From the NCBI GenBank assembly GCA_036502005.1, contig DASXZH010000039.1, positions 1 to 64,000 of the forward strand: a DNA stretch of 64,000 bases, written 5' to 3'. How positions within the stretch are numbered: the stretch's first letter is position 1; every line of letters starts with the position of its first letter. This DNA is from DASXZH01 sp036502005. GTDB lineage: Bacteria > Armatimonadota > Fimbriimonadia > Fimbriimonadales > Fimbriimonadaceae. Below the pieces are notes generated by a model. That model did not search any database. It had not been told where the DNA came from and saw only the letters and a list, made by a program, of their open reading frames with translations. Below are positions 53,523 to 61,061 of the stretch, one piece after another. Made by a program: the position numbers and the translations under genes.

Positions 53523-54140
53523 ATGAAGGCTTTTACGCTCGTTGAGCTTCTCGTCGTGACAAGTATCCTGGCCGTTTTGGCGGCTCTCCTGTTTCCCGCC
53601 TGCTCTTCCGTAAGAAGGTCTGCGCTTATGGGACAGTCCATCTCGAATCTACACCAGATTGGGCTGTCCGCCATCCTCTACGCAGGCGACAATGACGATC
53701 TTCTGCCATTCGATAGAAATAACGAAAACATTTTGCTTAAGTTCGACCCGACGGTCACGAGTGTAGGGCTTCCGACGAACTCCAAAATGCCGGCCGATCT
53801 TATAAAAATCCTTGGGATATATCTTTCTGGTGCCAGCGAGGTTTGGTTTTGCCCTGCAGACAAATACAAGGGAACGGATTCAACTTTTGGCTCGATTAAC
53901 CATCTGTACACCAGCTATATGTACACTGCCTTTCCCAATAATCTTAAGGCCACAACGCCTTGGCCATGGATTGCAGGCCTTTCAGATTTGGAGCTTGGAA
54001 CTTCACTTTTCGTCGAACCGGTCGACATTGCTGGGAACAACGCGACGACCTATTGGCCGGGTGGGATTGGGCATGCGAGTCTGGCAGATGGCAGCGTGCA
54101 TACTACTTACATCCACTCACAATCCGTAAAAATCTATTAG
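53523..54140 (+). CDS. Prepilin-like protein (short)
   Basis: About 205 residues from ATG 53523 (ATG 53502, seven codons earlier, is also possible). The leader MKAFTLVELLVVTSILAVLA gives the classic F-T-L-x-E prepilin cleavage signature, followed by LLFPACSSVRRSAL and YAGDNDDLLPF. A mid-chain EVWFCPADKY and C-terminal HASLADGSVHTTYI (a DG-x-VH tail) match the large DUF1559-like prepilin families. It lacks the FAQAK segment of the other two. It follows the membrane thioredoxin gene and is probably in the same operon. Confidence 0.82.
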   Translation: MKAFTLVELLVVTSILAVLAALLFPACSSVRRSALMGQSISNLHQIGLSAILYAGDNDDLLPFDRNNENILLKFDPTVTSVGLPTNSKMPADLIKILGIYLSGASEVWFCPADKYKGTDSTFGSINHLYTSYMYTAFPNNLKATTPWPWIAGLSDLELGTSLFVEPVDIAGNNATTYWPGGIGHASLADGSVHTTYIHSQSVKIY

Positions 54141-54204
54141 CGGCTACAAATCTTGAGGGCGATGCGGCCTTGGTGATGGAACAGAAAGGGTAAAAAAGAG
54201 CATG

Positions 54205-54263
54205 CCCGCCAGAACCTCTCCCCACAGCCCCCTCTCCTCCCAGGGAGCAGGCGAGGGGGAGCT
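54205..54263. repeat. CT-rich repeat upstream of oxidoreductase
   Basis: CCTCTCCCCACAGCCCCCTC then TCCTCCCAGGGAGCAGG and CGAGGGGGAG is another copy of the CT-rich family (shares CTCCCAGGGAGCAGG with 17776-17795). Its last part GAGGGGGAG provides the SD for the TTG start at 54264, so the repeat seems to have become a translation signal. Confidence 0.6.
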
Positions 54264-55268
54264 TTGAGCAAAGCCTCACCCTTGCGTGTTGGAATTCTTA
54301 GCGCCGCCCATCTACACGTTTGGAGTTACGCGAACGCCCTCAAGAACACGAAAAAGGCGGAATTTGTAGGCCTGTGGGACGACGACAAAGAGCGACGCCA
54401 GCATTTTTCCGAGCAAACGGGCGCAAAGGTCTACGATAATTTCAATCAGTTCATCGAGAAGTGCGATGCGGTTGTCATTACCAGTGAAAACGTTCTCCAT
54501 GCTGAACTGGGCGTAAAGGCCGCCAAGGCTAGCAAACACGTGCTGTGCGAAAAGCCCCTGGTTGTGAATGAGGAGGATGGCAAGCGGCTCATCCAAGCCT
54601 GCAAACAAGCGAACGTTAAGCTCATGACCGCCTTCCCGTGCCGGTTTTCGCCGGCTTACACGCGTTTAAGAGAACGGGTCTCGAACGGAGACATTGGGCA
54701 GATCAAAGCTATTTGCGCGACCAACCAGGGTCGTTGCCCGTTCGGATGGTTTGTCGAAAAAGAGAAATCCGGCGGCGGGGCCATGATCGACCATGTGGTT
54801 CACGTAACGGACCTTGTTCGCCACCTGCTTAAAATGGAAGTCGAGTCAGTCCAAGCGCAGATTGGCCACAACATGTACGGGAAAGAGTGGGAAGATACTG
54901 CCATGGTTACCCTCCATTTCCCGGGCGGGATCTTTGTGACCTTGGATTCGAGCTGGTCGCGGCCGTCCAGCTACAAAACCTGGGGCAACGTGAATATGAA
55001 TGTGGTCGGCGAAAAGGGCGTCATCGAAATGGCCATGTTCGGGCAGAACCTGGATTACTATTCCAACGAAGCCAACTTTCACAGCCAGGTTGGATATGGG
55101 TCAGATGCTGATGCGGACATGGTGGATGCCTTCCTGGAAAGCGTCCTTCAGGATAAAGAGCCGCCGGTTACCGGTTGGGATGGGCTGCAGGCTGCCCGTG
55201 TTTCCCTCGCCGGCTATGAGAGCGCGAAGTCAGGACAAGTGATCGCCGTGAATCATCAACCGGTTTAG
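54264..55268 (+). CDS. Gfo/Idh/MocA-family sugar dehydrogenase
   Basis: A 334-residue NAD(P)-dependent oxidoreductase: Rossmann start VGILSAAHLHVWSYANAL, AEFVGLWDDDKERR, CDAVVITSENVLHAELGVKA, then the signature KHVLCEKPLVVNEEDG and the C-terminal domain with MIDHVVHVTDLVRHL and LDSSWSRPSSYKTWG. The family oxidises or reduces sugars and inositols; the substrate is unknown. TTG 54264 has a strong GGGGGAG upstream, donated by the repeat. Its 3' end overlaps the convergent secreted-protein gene by 101 nt. Confidence 0.88.
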   Translation: MSKASPLRVGILSAAHLHVWSYANALKNTKKAEFVGLWDDDKERRQHFSEQTGAKVYDNFNQFIEKCDAVVITSENVLHAELGVKAAKASKHVLCEKPLVVNEEDGKRLIQACKQANVKLMTAFPCRFSPAYTRLRERVSNGDIGQIKAICATNQGRCPFGWFVEKEKSGGGAMIDHVVHVTDLVRHLLKMEVESVQAQIGHNMYGKEWEDTAMVTLHFPGGIFVTLDSSWSRPSSYKTWGNVNMNVVGEKGVIEMAMFGQNLDYYSNEANFHSQVGYGSDADADMVDAFLESVLQDKEPPVTGWDGLQAARVSLAGYESAKSGQVIAVNHQPV

Positions 55269-56325
55269 GGTCTCCGCTTAGCACCTTGTTCCATCTGCTG
55301 GGATCGTACAAGGCACTGGTCTGCTGATTCCAAACGACGATCTGATGATCGACCACCCTGGCTTGTGCCGTGGAGGAGATTTCAGCAGCTGCGCCGGATT
55401 CGAGGTTAAGCAGCGTGTCGCCATTGGAGCGCGTTAATCGCACAACGAGCGGGTTTTGGGTTGAGACGATGCTCGCTGTTCCGTGGAACTCTTCCAGAAT
55501 CCTCTTGGCACCTGTGCTCGTTTCCACTCGGGCGAGGGTTTTGGAGCCGTAAGTGGTTTTCTCTTCAGCCAGAAGTTCGTTTGGCGAGAGTCGCCAATAT
55601 TCAGCCAAATCTTGTCCAGCCGGCTTGAAAACGAAAAGCTGGGTCTTGGGATCGAAGGTGGCGACACCCCACTGGGAAATCGGGAGCCCTTCCCCTTGCG
55701 CTCCGGCGGAGGGGGAAGGGTTGGGATGGGGGTTATTCTCCCGAGTCACCGCCAGCAAACCCTTTGGCGTCGCAAAAAGCTGGTTATCCAGTTTGAGTTT
55801 AGAAAGAGTTAGCCCATCAAAGCGGCCAATAAGCTTGGCGTCTAGATCAGGGCCGGCAAGATCCACTTGCACTAGAGCTTCCAGCCAAGGCTTGCCATCC
55901 TTATCATCCCAGCGCGGCAAAAAGTAAACCAAGTCCCCAACCTGACACGCGCCCGAAAGGGCATCCGCGTTTTTCTTCAGATCGCCGGTTGCGATGAGGG
56001 CCCTCGTCTGCAGTATCTCGCCGTTGGAGAAAAGCTTGGGAGTTAAGACAATATCGGGCAGGCGCGAAGAGTGGGTTTTCTTCCCTTTTCGGACGGTCAA
56101 ACCGCGTGAATCCCACACTGCATAATTTGCGTCTTTTCGGTAGACAAGCTTTTGCTGGCTTTTTATTTGAATCCGCGAAGTTTCAATCGTTGTGTCGTGG
56201 CCGTTTTGGCGGATAATAAGCTTTCCACCGCTAAAATGCATCGAATCGCCCGAGCCTTGGGCGATCGCGCCCGCGGCTAGAAAGCCTAGAAGAATCGCAT
56301 AACAAGGACGAAGCGAAAAGTGCAC
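55168..56325 (-). CDS. Secreted protein with in-frame repeat insertion, function unknown
   Basis: From GTG 56325 the product has 385 residues with a signal (LRPCYAILLGFLAAGAIAQ). It is rich in beta-type segments, with SGGKLIIRQNGHDTTIETSR, GDLVYFLPRWDDKDGKPWLE and VDHQIVVWNQQTSALYDPS, perhaps a propeller. Residues about 195-215 read NNPHPNPSPSAGAQGEGL, which is the translation of a C-rich dispersed repeat (55676-55740) on the other strand, so the element is inserted in frame. The C-terminal 30 residues overlap the 3' end of the convergent oxidoreductase gene. The start shares GTGCAC with the gene at 56320. Confidence 0.7.
   Translation of the reverse strand: MHFSLRPCYAILLGFLAAGAIAQGSGDSMHFSGGKLIIRQNGHDTTIETSRIQIKSQQKLVYRKDANYAVWDSRGLTVRKGKKTHSSRLPDIVLTPKLFSNGEILQTRALIATGDLKKNADALSGACQVGDLVYFLPRWDDKDGKPWLEALVQVDLAGPDLDAKLIGRFDGLTLSKLKLDNQLFATPKGLLAVTRENNPHPNPSPSAGAQGEGLPISQWGVATFDPKTQLFVFKPAGQDLAEYWRLSPNELLAEEKTTYGSKTLARVETSTGAKRILEEFHGTASIVSTQNPLVVRLTRSNGDTLLNLESGAAAEISSTAQARVVDHQIVVWNQQTSALYDPSRWNKVLSGDPKPVDDSRRSLVLTSRSHSRRGKHGQPAAHPNR
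55676..55740. repeat. C-rich dispersed repeat inside a coding region
   Basis: GGGAGCCCTTCCCCTTGCG then CTCCGGCGGAGGGGGAAGGG and TTGGGATGGGG make a hairpin-rich element with the GGGAAGGG or CCCTTCCCC core typical of intergenic repeats. It is read in frame by the gene on the minus strand as a Pro/Gly/Ser-rich insert. Confidence 0.65.
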
Positions 56326-56523
56326 TGTAAAGATTGTAATCGGTATGACCTCGAAGAGAGGAAGTGTTTGGACCAAAAGATAAATCCGAAATCCTGGAGT
56401 GACGCGGTTGAAGTCGCCAACGTGTTCGGGATTCGGTCCATTTGTATATTTAACGACCACCGCGAGCGGTTGGTTATCTCAAGAACGCAGCCTAACCGTT
56501 ACCCTCGCAAAGAAGGCAGCTAA
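56320..56523 (+). CDS. Small cysteine-containing protein
   Basis: The 67-residue frame from GTG 56320 begins MHCKDCNRYDLEERKCLDQK and continues INPKSWSDAVEVANVFGIRS. It has CxxC plus another Cys near the N-terminus, and an F-G-I-R-S-I-C segment, which looks like a small metal-binding domain. AAGGA lies about 11 nt upstream. Its first bases GTGCAC are the complement of the divergent gene's GTG, so both starts sit on one palindrome. It leads an operon with two CPBP-type proteins (3 nt between stop and next start). Confidence 0.65.
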   Translation: MHCKDCNRYDLEERKCLDQKINPKSWSDAVEVANVFGIRSICIFNDHRERLVISRTQPNRYPRKEGS

Positions 56524-56525
56524 GT

Positions 56526-57227
56526 TTGGAAAGCCCGGTCCTAGCTGCGTCCGGTACTTCCAAGAAACGACACATTATTGAGTTGTCCGTAGTTATCGCC
56601 CTCCTTGTGCTAAGGCCGCTCTTTGCCGCAACCCAGATGTTCCTTGGCCAGTATCCCCCCTATATCTCAGGGACAGGTGAAGTAGAGACCATAGCCATTA
56701 ATCTCGCTAAGATCGGCCTTCTGATCTACTTGGCTTGGAGCGCGAACACCCCATTGTCAACTTTCGGATTCGTGAAACCCAGGCCTAAAGATCTGCTCTG
56801 GTTCTTAATGGCCTTTGCGTCAATGGCCGGAGTGGCCCTTGTGGCTTTGGCGCCGCAGTATTTCACGAGCGACCCGTTCCCAGCGAACGCCAACTCCCCG
56901 TATGTAGATGCTCCCATTGGTCTGAGTGCCATTTATTTCTTGTCCGTTGCTATCTTGCGCGAAACGTTGTTTCGAGGCTATTTGATAGTTCGGCTGTTGC
57001 AACTCGATTTGCCTTCAACTTATGCCATCACATTCTCGGCAATCTTGTTTGGGAGTTTACAGATTTATGAGGGGTGGCTTTACGTCGGCATAGCTTGCTT
57101 GCAGGGACTCTTTCTAGGCTCTATTTTCCTTAGCAAACGCACAATTTGGCCCCTTATAGCCGCTCACGCCCTGTATAGCTTTTTGGCCATCCTATTCGTT
57201 TACAACCACTTTCCGCGGGGACTATGA
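56526..57227 (+). CDS. CPBP-family intramembrane protein (first of tandem pair)
   Basis: This 233-residue membrane protein has seven or eight helices and a CPBP/Abi-like motif ILRETLFRGYLIVRL near residues 143-157. Catalytic members have EExxxR; here the first Glu is Arg145, leaving RExxxR with E146 and R150. The later helix has FGSLQIYEG where many have a His, and SKRTIWPLIAAHALYSF keeps the H of the third motif. The TTG start is 3 nt after the upstream stop, with GAAGG before it. Protease activity is doubtful; a scaffold or bacteriocin-immunity-like role is possible. Confidence 0.75.
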   Translation: MESPVLAASGTSKKRHIIELSVVIALLVLRPLFAATQMFLGQYPPYISGTGEVETIAINLAKIGLLIYLAWSANTPLSTFGFVKPRPKDLLWFLMAFASMAGVALVALAPQYFTSDPFPANANSPYVDAPIGLSAIYFLSVAILRETLFRGYLIVRLLQLDLPSTYAITFSAILFGSLQIYEGWLYVGIACLQGLFLGSIFLSKRTIWPLIAAHALYSFLAILFVYNHFPRGL

Positions 57228-57967
57228 ACACTCCCGAACCCGATATTTGCGCAACTATTCCCAGAAAGCAACTCATTGCGGAACTGTTGATCTTGGTCGG
57301 AATTATTTGCTTGCCAACCATCTTCGACCTTTTCACAAGTTGGTTCAAGCTGTATTCGGGCGATAGCGGCGGGGTCGGTTTCGTGTTCTCTGGGTTTGCT
57401 TATTTGACCGAAATCTCCCTTATTCTCTATCTGATATGGAGCGGCGGGGAGTCGTTTTCTCAGTTCGGGTTTAGAAAGCCACTTCCATCTGATCTCCTTT
57501 GGGCGATCCCACTGATTCTCATTCCCTTTGGCCTCGGTCTTCTGATCAATCACTTCACCCGGTACCCGACTCGCATCAGCAATGCACCGCCTTGGGCAAT
57601 GCATTCAACGGTCGCGATGTATTCGAGGTTCGCGCTTTTTCCGATTATTCCAAGGTTCTTTTACTTGCTGTTCAACTTGATTTCTGCACTGCTTTTAAGA
57701 GAACTCTTCTTTAGGAGCTATTTGATCGTGAGGTTGGAACAAATTGGTTGGAAGACTGGTTGGGCGGTGATTCTTAGCACAATCCTATACGCTTTCGGCC
57801 CGATCGTGTTTGACCCCGTTGCGTTATCGGTTCTCGCAGTAATGGGTCTACTTTTCTCTTTGTACTTTGCCAAGTTTCGCCGAATCTGGCCCCTCGTGAT
57901 CGCCCATTTCGTTTTAAATCTCATACCTTTGATTGATCTTTATCACTGGACCAAGGCAATTGCGTGA
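57224..57967 (+). CDS. CPBP-family intramembrane protein (second of tandem pair)
   Basis: The 247-residue paralogue of the gene before it starts at ATG 57224, overlapping its stop by 4 nt (ATGA). The same core appears: SALLLRELFFRSYLIVRL with Arg159 in place of the first catalytic Glu, E160 and R164 present, and IWPLVIAHFVLNL. Other shared segments are QFGFRKPLPSDLLWA and ISLILYLIWSGGES. Sequence divergence is moderate, so duplication is not recent. Function is inferred only to the family level. Confidence 0.75.
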   Translation: MNTPEPDICATIPRKQLIAELLILVGIICLPTIFDLFTSWFKLYSGDSGGVGFVFSGFAYLTEISLILYLIWSGGESFSQFGFRKPLPSDLLWAIPLILIPFGLGLLINHFTRYPTRISNAPPWAMHSTVAMYSRFALFPIIPRFFYLLFNLISALLLRELFFRSYLIVRLEQIGWKTGWAVILSTILYAFGPIVFDPVALSVLAVMGLLFSLYFAKFRRIWPLVIAHFVLNLIPLIDLYHWTKAIA

Positions 57968-58116
57968 AGTGTTGTTGCCGACTACGCTGCTCAGCTCCCG
58001 TTATCTGCTGGCGGGAATCAAGGACAATCACATGTGGCGGAGAATGCCAAAGTGAGCCCTTGAACAATAGCAAAAGGAGCGGTCGTTTCTTTTTACGATC
58101 ATAATTGGATTAGGGA

Positions 58117-58359
58117 ATGATGGATTATTGGGAACAGTTAAGCCGGGACGACAGACGGCTCGGCGGCGAGATCGTTTTTAAAGGAACGAGGGTTTCGTTA
58201 CGCACGGTTTTGGCGAGCCTTGCCGAAGGTGACACCTTTGAGCAGATAATCGCTGCCTTTCCTTCATTGACAATCGAACATGTCAAAACGGCTGTGGCCT
58301 ACGCGGCGAATTCCGCACTTGAGGACCAGCCAATTCCTTCGGTTCCCCGGGTTTCGTGA
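58117..58359 (+). CDS. DUF433 antitoxin-like protein
   Basis: An 80-residue protein with the DUF433 core: GEIVFKGTRVSLRTVLASLA and EGDTFEQIIAAFPSLTIEHV, which form a winged-helix-like domain used in antitoxins. ATG 58117 (or 58120) follows 149 nt of intergenic DNA. Its last bases overlap the next gene's start by 4 nt (GTGA). It is expected to neutralise the DUF5615 product. Confidence 0.85.
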   Translation: MMDYWEQLSRDDRRLGGEIVFKGTRVSLRTVLASLAEGDTFEQIIAAFPSLTIEHVKTAVAYAANSALEDQPIPSVPRVS

Positions 58360-58709
58360 GATTCAAACTCGACGAAAATATTCCAGAAGAAGCCAAGGAT
58401 ATTTTTAATAATCGTTTCGATGTTCACTCTGTGCAGCAAGAGGGCCTCACTGGAGCCGAAGACGATCTCCTTTGGAAAGCTTGCCAAAGTGAGCAAAGGT
58501 TCCTGATTACCCAAGATCTGGATTTTCCCGATATAACATCTTTCCTTCCAGGAACTCATGCTGGAATATTGTTGCTGCGTCTCAAAAATCCGTCACGGAA
58601 GGCTTTAGTTGCAAAACTGGCTCGGATATTGGATGAGCAAGCTTTTGAAGGTTGGGCTCGGTGTTTTGTAGCTGCGACCGATTCAAAAATCCGAATCTCA
58701 AGGCCCTGA
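58356..58709 (+). CDS. DUF5615 PIN-like toxin partner
   Basis: A 117-residue protein of the DUF5615 (PIN-like, VapC-related) family: the opening RFKLDENIPEE contains the first acidic metal ligand, HSVQQEGLTGAEDDLLWKAC the second, and FLITQDLDFPDI the third and fourth. These are expected to bind Mg2+ for RNA cleavage. GTG 58356 is coupled to the DUF433 antitoxin. Toxin action is inferred from the family and the pairing. Confidence 0.85.
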   Translation: MRFKLDENIPEEAKDIFNNRFDVHSVQQEGLTGAEDDLLWKACQSEQRFLITQDLDFPDITSFLPGTHAGILLLRLKNPSRKALVAKLARILDEQAFEGWARCFVAATDSKIRISRP

Positions 58710-58777
58710 TAAACAAGAAAGATAGCCCCTTCCACTTACCCCGCATTCCCCCCCGGAATAGAAAATTAAAATTATTC

Positions 58778-58806
58778 TTGGCGTTTTGGCAAATCGTGTG
58801 TACAAT
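58778..58806 (+). promoter_or_regulatory. Sigma70-type promoter of the LacI cassette
   Basis: TTGGCG (58778-58783), a 17-nt spacer and TACAAT (58801-58806) make a good promoter. The start of transcription would be near 58813, only about 22 nt before the ATG at 58835, giving a very short leader with no SD sequence. Confidence 0.75.
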
Positions 58807-58835
58807 ATGAAACGGTTCATATAGAACGGTTCATA
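58806..58835. promoter_or_regulatory. Tandem LacI-type operators
   Basis: TATGAAACGGTTCATA (58806-58821) and TATAGAACGGTTCATA (58820-58835) are near-palindromes sharing ACGGTTCATAT at a 14-bp step and overlapping by 2 nt. They span from the -10 box to the start codon. This placement suits autorepression by the LacI protein encoded directly after. Confidence 0.8.
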
Positions 58836-59929
58836 TGAGAACAACACTTAAAGACGTTGCGAAGAGGCTCGATCTTTCTCCCTCCCTAGTTTCGGGAGTG
58901 TTGAACGACCGCCCCAACGTCTGGGCTTCCGAAGAGACAAGAGCGCGAGTCATCGAGGCGGCCCGAGACCTCAACTACCACGCGAGCGCCGCAGCGAGGG
59001 CGCTCAGTGGTGGTAAGACGAACACGGTTGCCTTCGTCTACCGCCGATTAGAAGGCGCCGACTACCGCCTAGCCTACAGCGGCTTGGTGGACGTTTTTTC
59101 CGCCCAGCTCCAGGAACGAGGCCTCAGCCTCATGGTTTCCAACTTCGCGACGGAAGAGGAAGTGCTGAGCCAGCTTCAGCGCCTGGCCAGTTCCCATGGT
59201 TGCGATGCCGTGATCCTTTGGGGCCGCGAAGCGGACACCGAAGTTCAGGGCGAACTTTTAGAAAGACTCAAGATGCCTTTCTTTGTAAAAGGCCGGCATG
59301 AGAAAACCCACCCCGATTGGCCACAGATTGACTTTGACCATGAATGGATGATGAAGCAGGCCGTTGATTCCCTCTTAGACCTTGGACACCGTAAGCTCGC
59401 TTATATTGGTTTCCCTCATAACGAGGCTTTTGTGCATTCCCTTAAGCGTGGCTTCTGTTCGGCCCACAAAGAAAGGCTCGGGATTGATCCCCATCCAAGG
59501 TTCCTTGCCGAAATCGAGGACGCGCCGATTTCTAACGAAAAGAAGATACAGGAATGGCTTTCCTACTCGGAAACTGACCGGCCAACCGGCTTCGTAATTG
59601 GGTCCGGGAATGCTGCCTGGCATGCGCTTGAAACTGGTCTTGCCCATGTTGGCTGCAACCTCGGTTTGGAAGACAGTGCCTACGCGGCTGCCGGCATCGC
59701 TTCCGTGCCATTTACTCTCATGTTTGGCAACGCCAGGGTCTATCAAGGAATTGAGATCGATAGCCTAGCCAGAATCGCTCTGCCGGATTTACTCGAAGCG
59801 GTGGTAGGAGAGTCGCATATGGACCGGGTTTTGCGGTTCCGGCCTGCTCTTACCAAGGCACCCACCCTGGATTTATTAAAACACGGGGTCCAGTTCGTGA
59901 CAGAAAGTCTCGACGGAGGCACCTCATGA
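58835..59929 (+). CDS. LacI-family transcriptional regulator
   Basis: A 364-residue regulator with an N-terminal LacI HTH and hinge (TTLKDVAKRLDLSPSLVSGV, then LNYHASAAARAL) and a periplasmic-binding-like effector domain with NTVAFVYRRL, DAVILWGREAD, DSLLDLGHRKLAYIGFPH and PTGFVIGSGNAAWHALETG. It starts with the ATG that closes the second operator, so its mRNA is nearly leaderless. It overlaps the next small ORF by 4 nt (ATGA) and seems to control a prepilin/lipoprotein cassette. Effector is unknown, probably a sugar. Confidence 0.9.
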   Translation: MRTTLKDVAKRLDLSPSLVSGVLNDRPNVWASEETRARVIEAARDLNYHASAAARALSGGKTNTVAFVYRRLEGADYRLAYSGLVDVFSAQLQERGLSLMVSNFATEEEVLSQLQRLASSHGCDAVILWGREADTEVQGELLERLKMPFFVKGRHEKTHPDWPQIDFDHEWMMKQAVDSLLDLGHRKLAYIGFPHNEAFVHSLKRGFCSAHKERLGIDPHPRFLAEIEDAPISNEKKIQEWLSYSETDRPTGFVIGSGNAAWHALETGLAHVGCNLGLEDSAYAAAGIASVPFTLMFGNARVYQGIEIDSLARIALPDLLEAVVGESHMDRVLRFRPALTKAPTLDLLKHGVQFVTESLDGGTS

Positions 59930-60105
59930 AGACAAAATTTCGTTCGAAGGCTCGGCTTCATTGCCAGAACCATAACTTCGCCATTTCGCAACAGCCTGTT
60001 CGCCGTTGCCATGACTCATTCATTAGTCGCCATTTTGGTGCACTCCGGCCAAATATCCCGCCAATGCAGGTGGGAGCCTTTTTCCTATGGGAGGAAACCC
60101 CGTGA
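59926..60105 (+). CDS. Candidate small ORF coupling regulator and prepilin
   Basis: A 59-codon frame opens with an ATG overlapping the LacI stop (ATGA) and closes with TGA overlapping the prepilin GTG start (GTGA). The product is basic and His/Arg/Phe-rich (MKTKFRSKARLHCQNHNFAI, then RRCHDSFISRHF). No SD or known domain is visible. The two coupled overlaps argue for translation; the composition is not convincing, so this may only be a ribosome-relay frame. Confidence 0.35.
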   Translation: MKTKFRSKARLHCQNHNFAISQQPVRRCHDSFISRHFGALRPNIPPMQVGAFFLWEETP

Positions 60106-61061
60106 AAAATAACTTCATTAGGCGTGGATTTACGCTTATAGAGCTCCTTGTTGTAATTGCTATTATCGCTATTTTAGCTGCTATCCTTTTCCCTGTCTTT
60201 GCTCAAGCCAAGCTTGCCGCTAAGAAGACCGCAGATCTTTCGAACGTCAAACAAATCGGCCTTGCGATCATGATGTACTCGAACGACTACGACGACTTTT
60301 TCCCGAGAAACGACTACATTCAAGGAGGCCGTGTTACTTGGGATCCGTTTACGTATCGAGAAGCCGTTGCTCCTTATATCAAGAACGGAATGGACAGCTA
60401 CACTTGGCTTTCGAATAGCGGAACCCAAGCGCTTCCTCTTGCCGATAGCGGAATCTGGGAGAGCCCAGATGTGCCCGATAACCTAGTGCGAGATTACGGC
60501 GCAAACCCTTTCCTATTCCCCTCCGCCCAACAGTGGAACGGCTGGAACTACAGCGCTAACCCCCAGTATCGGGACCAGAATCCGGATGGAACGCCAACCG
60601 GCGTTGCTCCCGTACCGTCTATGTCCCAATCGAATTTGCCCGGCCCATCGGGAACGTTTATGATTATCAATCAAGGCGTAAACACGGACCCCAACTTCAC
60701 TGCAGGAAACCTCATCCTCCAGGGTGATGTTTACTGGTACGCAGGCGCTGCGGCCAACATCAGAGGGGCGACAACGCCGCCGGCGTGGGACGGAGACTTC
60801 GACAGCCCAACCGGGGACGACTACAGTGGCGATCTTACTGGCCACGGCCCTTTTTCGTCACTGCCGAGATACCGATATAACATGTTTGCCAACATGGTTT
60901 GGGCTGATGGCCACGCCAAGGCAAAGCGCAAGGGTTCTGTTAGCTGGTGTACGGACTTCTTTGTCGCGGGAGGCATTGTAGATATCTACAATCCCAGTTC
61001 CTACGACGATGCTTATACGTTCAACGCCGGCGGCGTGTGCGCGGGGTACACCCCAGGTTGA
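60102..61061 (+). CDS. Prepilin-like protein, DUF1559 class
   Basis: A 319-residue prepilin with leader KNNFIRRGFTLIELLVVIAI then IAILAAILFPVFAQAKLAAK. The F-T-L-I-E cleavage signature is perfect. It has YSNDYDDFFPRN, a mid-chain NYSANPQYRDQNPDG and the tail MVWADGHAKAKRK with a DGH-type motif. I prefer GTG 60102 with GGAGG about 8 nt before it; ATG 60087 is within that SD. It is cotranscribed with LacI and two lipoproteins and probably makes a regulated surface fibre component. Confidence 0.86.
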   Translation: MKNNFIRRGFTLIELLVVIAIIAILAAILFPVFAQAKLAAKKTADLSNVKQIGLAIMMYSNDYDDFFPRNDYIQGGRVTWDPFTYREAVAPYIKNGMDSYTWLSNSGTQALPLADSGIWESPDVPDNLVRDYGANPFLFPSAQQWNGWNYSANPQYRDQNPDGTPTGVAPVPSMSQSNLPGPSGTFMIINQGVNTDPNFTAGNLILQGDVYWYAGAAANIRGATTPPAWDGDFDSPTGDDYSGDLTGHGPFSSLPRYRYNMFANMVWADGHAKAKRKGSVSWCTDFFVAGGIVDIYNPSSYDDAYTFNAGGVCAGYTPG

